The notes below the pieces were generated by a model. The model searched no databases. It was not told where the DNA came from and was given only the letters and a program-made list of their open reading frames with translations. Made by a program: the position numbers and the translations under genes. A stretch of 64,000 nt of DNA from Antiquaquibacter soli (GTDB taxonomy: Bacteria > Actinomycetota > Actinomycetes > Actinomycetales > Microbacteriaceae), in NCBI RefSeq assembly GCF_030580675.1, contig NZ_JAUQUB010000001.1:1116001-1180000 (forward strand), written 5' to 3'. Shown in pieces: positions 1 to 7,698 of this stretch (position 1 is the stretch's first letter; the number at the start of each line of letters is the position of its first letter).

Positions 1-281
1 CCGCCGATCTCGATCGGATGCTCCACCGCTCGCCGCGCGTCCTCTCCGGCGACGAGGTGGCCAGGGTGTCCGATCTCGCCGACCTCGAGTCCACCTGGCC
101 CCCGCCGCAGCCCCAGTCTCTCGACCTGCCGGGCCTGCACCGGGCGTTCGCGATCGTCAGGCAGGACGTGCGATCGGCGCTGCTCCGCCGCGCCCTGTGG
201 GCCGGCGGCGCTCTCGCGGTCGGCTGCGTGGGCCTGTGGCTGGTCGTCGCGCGCGCGGTCGCCGCCGTGGTGTCCTCCTAG
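1..281 (+). CDS. C-terminal end of an unrecognised membrane-anchored protein (partial)
   Basis: The frame is open from the left edge of the window to a TAG at 279-281, so this is most likely the tail of a longer gene rather than a gene starting at the internal ATG at 18. The visible 92 or so residues are hydrophilic and contain a short proline-rich stretch (WPPPQPQ), followed by an arginine-rich segment and one hydrophobic helix (LWAGGALAVGCVGLWLVVA) close to the C-terminus. This suggests a soluble domain tethered to the membrane by a C-terminal helix. I do not recognise the family. Confidence 0.55.
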   Translation, partial: ADLDRMLHRSPRVLSGDEVARVSDLADLESTWPPPQPQSLDLPGLHRAFAIVRQDVRSALLRRALWAGGALAVGCVGLWLVVARAVAAVVSS

Positions 282-325
282 GATCCGTTCCGGCGATTCC
301 CAGTGCGATCGGGCAGCATGGGGGG

Positions 326-769
326 ATGTTCCTGCGCCACCCGATCCTCAGCCTCGCGACGATCGCCTATCTCGCCCTCGTCGGCTGGCTGACGCTCACG
401 CCGCGATCGGGCGCCGTGGACGACTCGATCCTGTGGCCGCTCGCACGATTCTTCGCGCGCTTCGACGCGACGGACTGGCTCACGTTCTCCCGACTCGAGT
501 TCGCCGCGAACATCGCCCTCTTCGTTCCGCTCGGACTGTTCTTCGTGCTCCTGCTCGGGCGGCGGCAGTGGTGGCTGGCGATCTTCCTCGGTGTCGTCGC
601 TACCGTCGCCATCGAGCTCGCCCAACGCGGCATCGCAGGTCGCGTCTCCGATCCCCGGGACCTCGTCGCGAACTCGATCGGCGCGATCCTGGGGACGTTG
701 CTTGCGCTACTGCTGACGGCGGCCGGAGCTCGGCGGGCGCGAGCGCGAGCGGCACTCAGCGGCGCCTGA
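326..769 (+). CDS. VanZ-like membrane protein
   Basis: A 147-residue protein with about four hydrophobic segments: an N-terminal one (LATIAYLALVGWLTLTP), one after FAANIALFVPLG, one around WWLAIFLGVVATVAIELAQ, and one at the C-terminus. The blocks N-x-x-L-F-x-P-L-G, a glutamate in E-x-x-Q, and R-x-x-D-P-x-D-x-x-x-N-x-x-G are the signature of the VanZ family, which includes a teicoplanin-resistance protein but is mostly of unknown function. The ATG at 326 follows a run of G residues and gives the full first helix; an earlier in-frame GTG at 197 would add a non-homologous arginine-rich leader. It is convergent with the KTSC gene, the two stop codons touching at 769/770. Confidence 0.8.
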   Translation: MFLRHPILSLATIAYLALVGWLTLTPRSGAVDDSILWPLARFFARFDATDWLTFSRLEFAANIALFVPLGLFFVLLLGRRQWWLAIFLGVVATVAIELAQRGIAGRVSDPRDLVANSIGAILGTLLALLLTAAGARRARARAALSGA

Positions 770-994
770 TCACTCCTCGTCGAAGTCGAACGCGTCACGC
801 ACGTGGTCGTTGAAGTAGCGACCGCTCGATCCCGACGGCGGATCGACGAGGTCGGCGGCAACGTCGGGCGGCACGGCGAGATAGCGGTAGACCGATCCGC
901 TGGAGAAGCGCACCCGGAGTTCCCGCGACGCCTCGTCGTAGGCGACCGCTCGAATGAGCGAGGAACTGACGATGCGCCAGGGTGCCGCAGTCAT
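770..994 (-). CDS. KTSC-domain protein
   Basis: A 74-residue protein whose sequence R-x-V-S-S-S-x-I-R-A-V-A-Y-D, then L-x-V-x-F-x-S-G-x-V-Y-R-Y, is the KTSC domain, a small domain found alone or linked to nucleic-acid-acting enzymes. The function of stand-alone copies is not established. The C-terminus has the usual Y-F-N-x-H-V-R block. On the minus strand a TAGGCT hexamer (1006-1001) lies six bases before the ATG, so the gene is probably leaderless and shares its promoter region with the divergent lysoplasmalogenase-like gene. Confidence 0.75.
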   Translation of the reverse strand: MTAAPWRIVSSSLIRAVAYDEASRELRVRFSSGSVYRYLAVPPDVAADLVDPPSGSSGRYFNDHVRDAFDFDEE

Positions 995-1016
995 GCCGAC
1001 AGCCTACGCTGGCTTC
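995..1016. promoter_or_regulatory. Compact divergent leaderless promoter pair
   Basis: Only 22 bases separate the ATG of the KTSC gene (minus) from that of the YhhN-like gene (plus). The minus strand reads TAGGCT at 1006-1001 and the plus strand TACGCT at 1005-1010; each hexamer is six bases from its own start codon, and the two share a TA at 1005-1006. This is what overlapping -10 elements of two leaderless genes would look like. It is a pattern match, not a mapped promoter. Confidence 0.55.
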
Positions 1017-1679
1017 ATGAAGCGCTCGTGGGCTTTCGCGCCGTTCGTCCTTGTCGGGCTCGCGCACCTGTACTGCCTCGTCGCGGACCTGTACTGGCCG
1101 GCGCTCGTCACGAAGTTCTCCCTCATGCCCGCCCTCCTGCTCGCGCTCCTCGTGGCGCTGCCGCGGTTGCGATCCGAGATCGCGCTGTGGGCCTCGCTCG
1201 CGATCGGCTTCTCGTGGGCGGGAGACATCCTTCTCGCCGACCCGGGGGATCTCGGCTTCCTGCTCGGGCTGGGCTGCTTCCTGCTCGCGCACGCGCTCTA
1301 CCTCGTGCTGTACGTGCGCCCGCTGCACTCCCGGAGGTGGGGCTGGTGGCCGCTGCTCTTCCTCGCCTGGTGGGGAGCGCTCCTGGTGGTCCTCGTGCCC
1401 CACATCGGCGCGCTCGCCGTTCCCGTCGTCATCTACGGCCTCGTGATGTGCGCCGCGGCGGCAGCAGCTACCGCGACGACCCCGCTCGTCGCGGTCGGGG
1501 CGACGCTCTTCCTCGTCTCGGACACCGTCCTCGCCCTCCGCTTCTTCCTGCCCGGGTTCTCGTTGTGGGAGGCGGACGCCGTCATCATGGCCCCCTACAT
1601 CGCGGGCCAGGGCCTCATCGTCGCCGGCGCAGTCCTCGTCGCGCAGCACCGGGTTGCGTCCCGCGCGCCCGTCGCGTAG
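1017..1679 (+). CDS. Lysoplasmalogenase-like (YhhN family) integral membrane protein
   Basis: A 220-residue protein made of about seven or eight hydrophobic helices with few loops. The family hallmark is visible: F-S-W-A-G-D-I-L-L in the third helix, F-L-L-G-L-G-C-F-L-L-A-H-A-L-Y, and a late F-L-V-S-D-T-V-L-A block, where the conserved aspartates are thought to be catalytic in mammalian lysoplasmalogenases (TMEM86). Its natural substrate in bacteria is uncertain. The ATG at 1017 is chosen because TACGCT ends six bases before it and because it begins directly before the first helix; upstream in-frame starts would add a tail overlapping the divergent gene. Confidence 0.75.
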   Translation: MKRSWAFAPFVLVGLAHLYCLVADLYWPALVTKFSLMPALLLALLVALPRLRSEIALWASLAIGFSWAGDILLADPGDLGFLLGLGCFLLAHALYLVLYVRPLHSRRWGWWPLLFLAWWGALLVVLVPHIGALAVPVVIYGLVMCAAAAAATATTPLVAVGATLFLVSDTVLALRFFLPGFSLWEADAVIMAPYIAGQGLIVAGAVLVAQHRVASRAPVA

Positions 1680-1689
1680 ACCGGATGTC

Positions 1690-2055
1690 ATGACGACGCC
1701 GATCGAGACGTGGGTGGCCGGCTATCGCCGCGCCTGGGAGTCCAACGACACCGATGATATCCGCGCGCTGTTCACCGACGACGCGGTCTACCGCGGTGCG
1801 CCGTCCGCCGCGCCGTGGACCGGCATCGAGGAGATCATCGCGGGATGGCTCGAGCACCAGGACCCGCCGGGCTCGACGACGTTCGAGTGGACCCCGGTCG
1901 CGACCGAGGGCGACGTGTCGGTGGTGCAGTGCGTGAGCGGATACCCGGAGGGCGACAAGGGCGGCACCTACGACAACCTCTGGGTCGTCCGGCTCGCCCC
2001 CGACGGCCGAGCCCGCGAGTTCACGGACTGGTACATCGCCCGCCCCCGCAGCTGA
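1690..2055 (+). CDS. SnoaL/NTF2-like protein
   Basis: A 121-residue single-domain protein. The N-terminal pattern W-x-x-x-Y-x-x-A-W-E-S-N-D-x-x-x-I-x-x-L-F-T-D-D-A-V-Y and the C-terminal D-x-W-V-V-R-L-A-x-D-G-R-A-R-E-F-x-D-W-Y are those of the SnoaL-like NTF2 fold. Members are small cone-shaped enzymes or ligand binders with varied roles, so substrate cannot be given. It starts 10 bases after the lysoplasmalogenase-like gene and is probably cotranscribed. The ATG at 1690 gives the usual length; there is no strong ribosome binding site. Confidence 0.7.
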   Translation: MTTPIETWVAGYRRAWESNDTDDIRALFTDDAVYRGAPSAAPWTGIEEIIAGWLEHQDPPGSTTFEWTPVATEGDVSVVQCVSGYPEGDKGGTYDNLWVVRLAPDGRAREFTDWYIARPRS

Positions 2056-2100
2056 GGAGCGCGACGAAGTCGTCCAGCCGTGGCTGCTAGCGTGTCCGCG

Positions 2101-2859
2101 ATGAGCACCGAGCCCCTCGGCCCCGCCGACCTCCCCGAGCCGCCCGAGCCGCCCGACCGGCAGCGTCGGGTCGCGGTCGGTCCGCTCGTCCTCGTGGCCG
2201 TCGGCGTCCTTGCGGCGATCGTGTTCGCTGCAGTCGTGTGGGCACTCGCGGGAGCGGGTGCACCGGGCTCACCGGAGGCGGAGCCGAGCATCCCGCCTCC
2301 CGCCGCGGTCGCGCCCACTCCGACCGCGACGTCGGCGCCCCGGGTCGCCGGACCGAACGAGTGCGTGGATGCTCGGGGCGACGGCACCGGCACCGACCTC
2401 GACTCGATCGGTCTCAGTGCCGACGGCGGCGACCTGCGCGTGGTGTTCGTGCTCTCCGAGCCCCTCCCGGATACGGACGCTACCCTCGAGCTCTACACCG
2501 AGTCCGCGGCAGCCCGCGTGCAGATCGCGGTGGCGTTCGAGGGCGGTTCGGTCGACGAGTTCGTCGTCTACCGGCTCCCGAGCGGCGACGACGATGAGCG
2601 CGACGACGATGAGCGAGACAACGGCAAGCGCGGGCCGGGCAGCGGTCGCGAGGACCCCGGTCTCGACGAGGGCGAGCGCGTCAGTCTCAAGAAGCGCGAC
2701 GTCGTCGTCGAGGGGAGCGTGATCGTCGCGACCGTCGGCAAGGGGGTCCTCGATGAGCTCGGCGACTCGTTCCTCTGGTACGCCGCGGCGACGGTCGACC
2801 ACGAGCCCGCGGACTCGTGCTACCTGCCCGACGGCGCCCTCGTGCCGTTCGAGCGCTAG
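2101..2859 (+). CDS. Membrane-anchored extracytoplasmic protein, function unknown
   Basis: A 252-residue protein: a short proline-rich cytoplasmic N-terminus, one membrane helix (about residues 22-45, VLVAVGVLAAIVFAAVVWAL), a Pro/Ala/Thr linker, and an outside domain. The outside domain contains two cysteines that could pair (C in NECVDARG near the start, C in DSCYLPDG near the end). In the middle lies a charged low-complexity insert made by a short tandem repeat coding DDDER-DDDER (about 2587-2616). TAGCGT at 2088-2093 is seven bases before the ATG, indicating a leaderless start. The TAG stop overlaps the stop of the convergent MarP-like gene in a shared CTAG. I do not recognise the domain. 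Confidence 0.7.
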   Translation: MSTEPLGPADLPEPPEPPDRQRRVAVGPLVLVAVGVLAAIVFAAVVWALAGAGAPGSPEAEPSIPPPAAVAPTPTATSAPRVAGPNECVDARGDGTGTDLDSIGLSADGGDLRVVFVLSEPLPDTDATLELYTESAAARVQIAVAFEGGSVDEFVVYRLPSGDDDERDDDERDNGKRGPGSGREDPGLDEGERVSLKKRDVVVEGSVIVATVGKGVLDELGDSFLWYAAATVDHEPADSCYLPDGALVPFER

Positions 2860-4037
2860 CCGGCGCAGCTGCCGGACGGTACCGGCGCGGAGAGGCCGGC
2901 GGCGGACTCCGCGACCGGATCGAGCTCCTGCATCGTCATCGCGTAGCCGACCGTCGACGTGTCGGCGTTTCGAGCGAAGACCACCCCGATCACCTCGCCA
3001 TCGAGCGAGAGCAGGGGCCCTCCCGAGTTGCCCTCGCGCACGTCCGCCGCGAGCGTGTAGACCTCGCGCGGGGAGGCCGAGCGGTGGTAGATGTCCTCGA
3101 CGTCTGCGGTGCGCACCGACATCACGCCGGCGGGAGCGGACGAGAACGGACCGCCGTAGGGATAGCCCTGGATCGCGGCATCCGTGCCCTGCGGTGCGGT
3201 GTCGCCGAGGGGCAGCGGCGCGGCGGTCAGTCCGGGGACCGCGATGACGGCGAGGTCGTCGATGGCGTCGAAGTACACGACCGACCCGGCGAGGGTCTGG
3301 CCGCCCGGCGACTCGACGACCGGCTCGGTGACGCCGGCGAGCACGTGGGCGTTCGTTACGACCCGCTCGTCCGCGACGACGAAGCCGCTTCCGGCCTGCG
3401 CGACGCCGCACGCGAAGGCGTTGCCGGTGATGCGCACAACCGACTGCGCAGCGGCGGTGAGGGCGGGGGAGCCGGCGTCGATCTCGGGGATGCTCGGCTC
3501 CTCGATGCCCAGAGCCTCGGTGATGACGGGCAGTCCGCTCTCGATGACCGCGCCGCGCACTTGTGCGAGCCATGCCTGCACCGGGTCCGGGGTGAGCGAG
3601 TCGATGGTGCGCAGCACGCTCGAGCCCGCGATGGCGCGGGAGAGCACGGGCACGCCGAGCTGGCCGACGCTGAACCCCACGACGGAGGCGATGAGCGCGG
3701 CGGCGACCCCGGTGGCGATCGCGCCCAGCAGTCGGTCGAGGCCGCTGAGGGGGCTCTCCTCGACCCCTCGGCGGGCGCTGCGCCCGATGAGAGTGCCGAG
3801 CAGGTTGCCGAGGGCGATGAGGCCGAGGGCGCTCACGACCGTGACGACGGGGCGAAGGGTCGAGATCGGCACCCACGCGGACACGATCGGCACCAGGAAG
3901 AACGCGGCGACGACGCCGCCCACGATTCCCGCGAAGGCGAAGACGGCGTGCGAGAGCCCGGCTCGGAAGCCGTAGACGAGGTATCCGAGCAGCATGACGA
4001 CGAGCAGCACGTCCAGCACGATCGACTCCGTGGCCAT
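2856..4037 (-). CDS. marP: MarP-like membrane-anchored serine protease (CvpA plus trypsin-like domain)
   Basis: A 393-residue protein. Residues 1-165 form a CvpA/colicin V-type segment with four hydrophobic helices. Residues about 190-390 are an extracytoplasmic chymotrypsin-fold protease with the triad H in TNAHVLAG (about residue 231), D in AIDDLAVI (about 261) and S in GNSGGPLL (about 336). Two cysteines (AFACGVAQ, and the C-terminal SCAG) probably form the disulfide seen in this family. Mycobacterium tuberculosis MarP (Rv3671c) has the same layout and protects against acid and oxidative stress by processing a cell-wall hydrolase; the same role here is inferred. A TAGGCT hexamer on the minus strand (4050-4045) is seven bases from the ATG, so it is probably leaderless. 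Confidence 0.9.
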   Translation of the reverse strand: MATESIVLDVLLVVMLLGYLVYGFRAGLSHAVFAFAGIVGGVVAAFFLVPIVSAWVPISTLRPVVTVVSALGLIALGNLLGTLIGRSARRGVEESPLSGLDRLLGAIATGVAAALIASVVGFSVGQLGVPVLSRAIAGSSVLRTIDSLTPDPVQAWLAQVRGAVIESGLPVITEALGIEEPSIPEIDAGSPALTAAAQSVVRITGNAFACGVAQAGSGFVVADERVVTNAHVLAGVTEPVVESPGGQTLAGSVVYFDAIDDLAVIAVPGLTAAPLPLGDTAPQGTDAAIQGYPYGGPFSSAPAGVMSVRTADVEDIYHRSASPREVYTLAADVREGNSGGPLLSLDGEVIGVVFARNADTSTVGYAMTMQELDPVAESAAGLSAPVPSGSCAG

Positions 4038-4080
4038 GGCAGCGAGCCTACGTCCTCCCGCTGACCGCTACCCTGTCTGC

Positions 4081-4386
4081 ATGACCGACCCCGCTTCGCG
4101 CCGCCCCACCCCGGCCGGGACGTGGCCGTTCATCATCTCGGGCGCACAGCTGCTCCTGCTCGTCCCCGCCTACTTCCTCGGCCAGGTGGTCCCGCCGTGG
4201 CTCGCTATCGCCGGGGCGCTCCTGTTCGCCGGCGTGGCGATCGCGGCGCTCCTCTGGTCGTGGTCGTTCTTCGCCCGACGCTCGAAGCGGTCTGACCGCG
4301 GCATCCCGATGGCCGGCGTCGCGATCGGCGTGATTGTCGTCCTGCTGTCGGCATTGCTCATCGTGCCGGCCGCGCTCGCGCGGTGA
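4081..4386 (+). CDS. Small integral membrane protein, function unknown
   Basis: A 101-residue protein with three hydrophobic helices (FIISGAQLLLLVPAYFLG, LAIAGALLFAGVAIAALLWSW, MAGVAIGVIVVLLSALLIVPA) joined by a basic loop (FFARRSKRSDRG), which by the positive-inside rule faces the cytoplasm. No family recognised. TACCCT at 4069-4074 sits six bases before the ATG at 4081, which decides the start over upstream in-frame codons. It lies divergent from the MarP-like gene and just upstream of the rpsO promoter. Confidence 0.65.
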   Translation: MTDPASRRPTPAGTWPFIISGAQLLLLVPAYFLGQVVPPWLAIAGALLFAGVAIAALLWSWSFFARRSKRSDRGIPMAGVAIGVIVVLLSALLIVPAALAR

Positions 4387-4408
4387 GCGGCGGATGCCCG
4401 GCCTCTGC

Positions 4409-4502
4409 TAAACTCTCAAGGTTGCCGTCCAACGGCCGCGGATAAAGAGAGCTCGGGCATCCCGCCCGAAGCGCCGCGCAACGAGAGAAAGGGGATCACC
4501 TT
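4409..4502 (+). promoter_or_regulatory. rpsO promoter and structured leader
   Basis: TAAACT at 4409-4414 is a good -10 hexamer about 90 bases before rpsO. The leader it would produce contains two hairpins: GCCGT-cca-ACGGC (4424-4436) and GCTCGGGC with GCCCGA-A-GC (4451-4472, one bulged A), followed by the ribosome binding site GAAAGGGG. Ribosomal protein S15 represses its own translation through leader structures in several bacterial phyla; that these hairpins do so here is an inference. Confidence 0.5.
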
Positions 4503-4772
4503 ATGGCTCTTGAGGCCAGTGTCAAGAAGGCGATCATCGACGAGTACGCTACCCACCCCGGTGACACGGGATCCCCCGAGGTCCAGGTTGCGATGCTGAC
4601 GCAGCGCATCAAGGACCTGACGGAGCACCTGAAGGAGCACAAGCACGACCACCACTCGCGTCGTGGCCTGCTTCTGCTCGTCGGCCAGCGCCGTCGTCTC
4701 CTGGGCTACCTCCAGGACATCGACATCGAGCGCTACCGCTCGCTCATCGAGCGCCTGGGGCTGCGTCGCTAG
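4503..4772 (+). CDS. rpsO: 30S ribosomal protein S15
   Basis: An 89-residue protein of exactly the family length. It shows the S15 signature: [14 protein letters not shown] near residue 20, then [19 protein letters not shown], and QRRRLLGYL in the 16S rRNA binding helices. It binds the central domain of 16S rRNA early in 30S assembly. The ATG at 4503 is preceded by AAGGGG at good spacing. In most actinobacteria rpsO is followed closely by pnp; here about 9 kb of other genes intervene. Confidence 0.97.
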   Translation: MALEASVKKAIIDEYATHPGDTGSPEVQVAMLTQRIKDLTEHLKEHKHDHHSRRGLLLLVGQRRRLLGYLQDIDIERYRSLIERLGLRR

Positions 4773-4795
4773 TCGCGATCGCGTCGAACTTGACG

Positions 4796-4833
4796 ACGGG
4801 CCGTCACCCTGAGGGGTGACGGCCCGTTTCTCA
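4796..4833. terminator. Strong intrinsic terminator after rpsO
   Basis: ACGGGCCGTCACCC (4796-4809) is perfectly complementary to GGGTGACGGCCCGT (4814-4827) with a four-base loop TGAG, a 14-bp stem, followed by TTCTCATT. It sits between rpsO and the convergent gene that ends at 4831, so it may serve both directions. Confidence 0.85.
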
Positions 4834-5991
4834 TTCCGTCTCGAGGTCGGCGAGCTGCTCGGCGAGCTGCTCGGCGTACTGGCGGAAGCCCTCTTCGCCA
4901 ACGACTCCGTCGGTGTATAGGGCGGCCCGGATGACCAGGTTCCCGCGCTGGAGGTCGACCGCGTAGAAGCGCCCCCACGGCGAGTCCTCGACCCAGCCGA
5001 CCGCGGCAACGCTCGCCGGCACGTCGAGGGCGGGCATCGGGGTCACGTCGGCGGTCCAGTACGAGTCGCCGCTGCCGATCTCGTAGCCGGTGCAGGAGGC
5101 GATCATGCCCTGGAGCGTCGTCATGTGGGTCTCCGCCGACGCTGAGTCGACGAAGAGGCGACCGGATTCCTGCAGACCGGAGTACTGGTCGGAGGTCTCG
5201 TAGTAGCCGAGGTAGGCGATGACGTCGTCCGGCGCATCCGGTCGCACATCGAACGGCGTCGCGACCGGCACTTGGGTGTAGACGGGGAAGCACTCCGCAG
5301 GCGTCCCCTCGCCCTCGTTCCAGTAGCGGGCGGAATACGTGTACTCCTTGCCTGGCGTCGTGTCGGCGTAGTCGCCCCATGCTTCCGTCTGCTCGAGCGC
5401 GCCCAGTCCGGCGTACACGTCCGAGTCCAGCCCGATGCCGCCGAAAGCGTCCGCCGGGAAGCAGTCGCCGGGGCACAGCAGTGGGTCGATGGCGACTGCC
5501 GGACCGGGCGCTCCCTCGATCAGCGGAAGGATCTCCGGCGTGGGGCCCGCGGGTGCGTCGGTGGGCTCGTCCCGGGGCTGGTCGGGGTCCGCCGACTCCT
5601 CCGCGACGGGACTCGCCCCGGTGTCGAGGGCGCGGATGGCGCTTTGAGCGACGAAGAAGATCGCGACGCCGAGGCCGATGAGCACGAGTACGCACGCGGT
5701 GATGATCGCGACGACGATGGCGATCGTACGACCCGACCCGGATGATTCTGCGGCGTGGGTCGCAGGCGGATCCGTCGGAGGTGCGGGCGGCGCCGGAGTC
5801 GCGGGCGGCGGATACGACGGCGGTGCGAATACGGGCGGTGCGAAGACGGGTGGGGCGACCGGCACCGGCGGTGCTTCGGCCGGAGGTGCTTCGACGGGCG
5901 GCAGGGGGAGTGCCGGGGGAGCGACCGAGGCCTCCGGCGAGGGCGCCGAGGGGGTCGTCGGGTCGTCGTGGGGCGCCTGCGTGTCGTCCAC
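4831..5991 (-). CDS. Proline-rich membrane-anchored protein with extracytoplasmic sensor-like domain
   Basis: A 386-residue protein. Residues 1-85 are cytoplasmic and dominated by Pro/Ala repeats (APPVFAPP twice in tandem), one helix follows at about 90-115, then an acidic linker and a folded outer domain from about residue 160 with cysteines in CPGDCF, AECFP and ASCTGY. The outer domain ends in repeated AEQLAEQLA. Its second half (C-x-x-Y-x-V/I ... DVTPMP...V..VGW) matches in order the 267-residue protein at 7699-8502, so the two are probably paralogues. The layout recalls mycobacterial sensor (PknH C-terminal type) domains, but that link is tentative. The start is a GTG with GGAGG a few bases upstream. 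Confidence 0.65.
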   Translation of the reverse strand: MDDTQAPHDDPTTPSAPSPEASVAPPALPLPPVEAPPAEAPPVPVAPPVFAPPVFAPPSYPPPATPAPPAPPTDPPATHAAESSGSGRTIAIVVAIITACVLVLIGLGVAIFFVAQSAIRALDTGASPVAEESADPDQPRDEPTDAPAGPTPEILPLIEGAPGPAVAIDPLLCPGDCFPADAFGGIGLDSDVYAGLGALEQTEAWGDYADTTPGKEYTYSARYWNEGEGTPAECFPVYTQVPVATPFDVRPDAPDDVIAYLGYYETSDQYSGLQESGRLFVDSASAETHMTTLQGMIASCTGYEIGSGDSYWTADVTPMPALDVPASVAAVGWVEDSPWGRFYAVDLQRGNLVIRAALYTDGVVGEEGFRQYAEQLAEQLADLETE

Positions 5992-6081
5992 CGTTCCTCC
6001 GTGTCTGCGGTTCCGCCAGGCTAGCCGATCGGCGGCGCCCCCGAGTACTCCTCAAGTGATTCCGCCGGGTAGCATCCGTCT

Positions 6082-6495
6082 ATGCCCAGTGAGATGCCCG
6101 ACCTCGACAAGAACGACCTCGGAAAGGGGTCCTTCTCGCAGTACAAGTACGGGCTCACGCCCAACAATGCGCGGGTGCGTCTTCGGCTCGCCGGCAGCAA
6201 CCCCCACCAGGATGTGCTGCGCGAGATCGTCGAGAGCGGGGCGGGTCCCCTCGAGACTGCCATTAGTCGCCGCAGCCAGCAGCAGGATGCGGAGGACGCG
6301 CCCATCGAGGTGCGGCTCTTCACGGGGTCCCGGGTGAGCGGGCCGGTCGGCTGGGTGCCGCGCGGCCTCGAGTCGATCGTCGACGAGGCGCTCTCGCGAC
6401 TGGACATCGCGGGTCGCAAGCAGCGCATCCCGGTCGAGATCATCCGCAAGGGCGGCCTCTACCGAGTCGAGCTCAAGATGGGCGAGACTCGGTGA
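6082..6495 (+). CDS. Conserved hypothetical protein, weak HIRAN resemblance
   Basis: A 137-residue soluble protein. The N-terminal third is charged (KNDLGKGSFSQYKYG), and the C-terminal half contains LFTGSRVSGPVGWVPRGLES followed by a helix and a basic strand (VEIIRKGGLYRVELKMG). The G-x-V-G-W-V-P-R turn resembles the G-x-[VI]-G-Y-[LV]-P core of HIRAN domains, which bind DNA ends, but the resemblance is short. TAGCAT at 6070-6075 is six bases before the ATG, so it is likely leaderless. Its stop overlaps the start of the lipase gene by four bases (GTGA), so the two are translationally coupled. Confidence 0.6.
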   Translation: MPSEMPDLDKNDLGKGSFSQYKYGLTPNNARVRLRLAGSNPHQDVLREIVESGAGPLETAISRRSQQQDAEDAPIEVRLFTGSRVSGPVGWVPRGLESIVDEALSRLDIAGRKQRIPVEIIRKGGLYRVELKMGETR

Positions 6496-7694
6496 AGCGG
6501 ATGCTCGTGCTGCTTGCGGCATGCAGCATCCTGCTCACCGGCTGCCTCTGGGATGCCGAGCGCCGCGTCGACGAGGACGCGCTCGACGAGCTCACCGACT
6601 CGCAGTTCTACGACGTCCCCGCGAGTTCGGCCGACGGGGACGCGGGCAGTGTCGTCAAGGCGGCACCCATCCTGAGCGCCCCGTTCGGCTCCAGCGCGTG
6701 GCGCGTCGTCTACCGCACGACCGATGTGAACGGCAGCCGCGTGCTCGCGTCGGCCGTGGTGGTGGTCCCGGATGACCCGGCGCCCGCCGAGGGGCGGACC
6801 GTCGTCTCCTGGGGCCACCCCACGAGCGGGGCCGCGCGACCGTGCGCGCCGTCGCTGCTGTTCGACCCCTTCCTCATGATGACCGGCCTGCACGAGTTCC
6901 TCGCGGCGGGATACGCGATGGTCGCGACCGACTACCCCGGCATGGCGGTCGAGGGCGATTCGTCGTACCTCGTCGGCGTGACGGAGGGCAATGCGATGCT
7001 CGACGCGGTTCTCGCCGCGCAGCAGGTCGCCGACGGACTGAGCGACCGGGTGCTCCTCTGGGGGCACTCGCAGGGCGGTCAGGCCGCGCTCTTCGCGGGG
7101 CAGCAGGCGGCGGGCGGCTACGCCCCGACTCTGACCGTCGAGGCCGTCGCGGTCGCCGCACCGGCAGCGGACCTGACCGAGCTCATGGACGACGACATCC
7201 AGTCGATGCCGGGCGTCACGATCTCCGCCTACGCCTTCCCGTCATTCTCTGCGGCTTACGCGGGTCGGTACTCGGAGGACGAGATCGACGCGGTCTTGAC
7301 CGAGCAGGGCAAGAAGGCTCTCGACGACCTGACGTCGCTGTGCCTGTTCACGCAGGGGCAGCAGCTGCACGCGATCGCCAAGCCCCTCATCGGCAACTTC
7401 GTGTCGTCGAACCCCTCGGAGACGGAGCCGTGGACGACGATGCTCGAGGAGAACAGCGCCGGCGCGAGCCCGATCGGCGTGCCCGTCTTCGTCGCCCAGG
7501 GGCTCGCCGACGACACCGTCGATCCGTCCGCCACCGAGGACTACGTCAAGCACCTGTGCGGCACCGGCGAGCACGTCGAGTTCCGCACGTTCGACGGCAT
7601 CACCCACCTTCTGGCGGCCGAGGTGTCGCTGCCGCACCTGCTGCCGTGGTTCGCCGGGGTGCTCTCGGGCGAGCCGCAGACCCAGACCTGCTGA
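6492..7694 (+). CDS. Secreted lipase-family lipoprotein (alpha/beta hydrolase)
   Basis: A 400-residue protein starting with a lipoprotein signal peptide (MKRMLVLLAACSILLTGC, lipobox LTGC), so the mature enzyme should be tethered outside the membrane through Cys18. It has the alpha/beta hydrolase nucleophile elbow G-H-S-Q-G-G with Ser near residue 193, an acid in QGLADDTVD and the catalytic His in GITHLL near the C-terminus. Order and size fit the secretory lipase family (LIP), which hydrolyses esters; the true substrate is unknown. The GTG at 6492 overlaps the stop of the preceding gene. Confidence 0.8.
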   Translation: MKRMLVLLAACSILLTGCLWDAERRVDEDALDELTDSQFYDVPASSADGDAGSVVKAAPILSAPFGSSAWRVVYRTTDVNGSRVLASAVVVVPDDPAPAEGRTVVSWGHPTSGAARPCAPSLLFDPFLMMTGLHEFLAAGYAMVATDYPGMAVEGDSSYLVGVTEGNAMLDAVLAAQQVADGLSDRVLLWGHSQGGQAALFAGQQAAGGYAPTLTVEAVAVAAPAADLTELMDDDIQSMPGVTISAYAFPSFSAAYAGRYSEDEIDAVLTEQGKKALDDLTSLCLFTQGQQLHAIAKPLIGNFVSSNPSETEPWTTMLEENSAGASPIGVPVFVAQGLADDTVDPSATEDYVKHLCGTGEHVEFRTFDGITHLLAAEVSLPHLLPWFAGVLSGEPQTQTC

Positions 7695-7698
7695 GGCC

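Noticed and set aside
2269-3876. 535-codon minus-strand frame
   Set aside because: Lies out of frame over the MarP-like gene and antisense to the preceding gene; arginine-rich, no domain.
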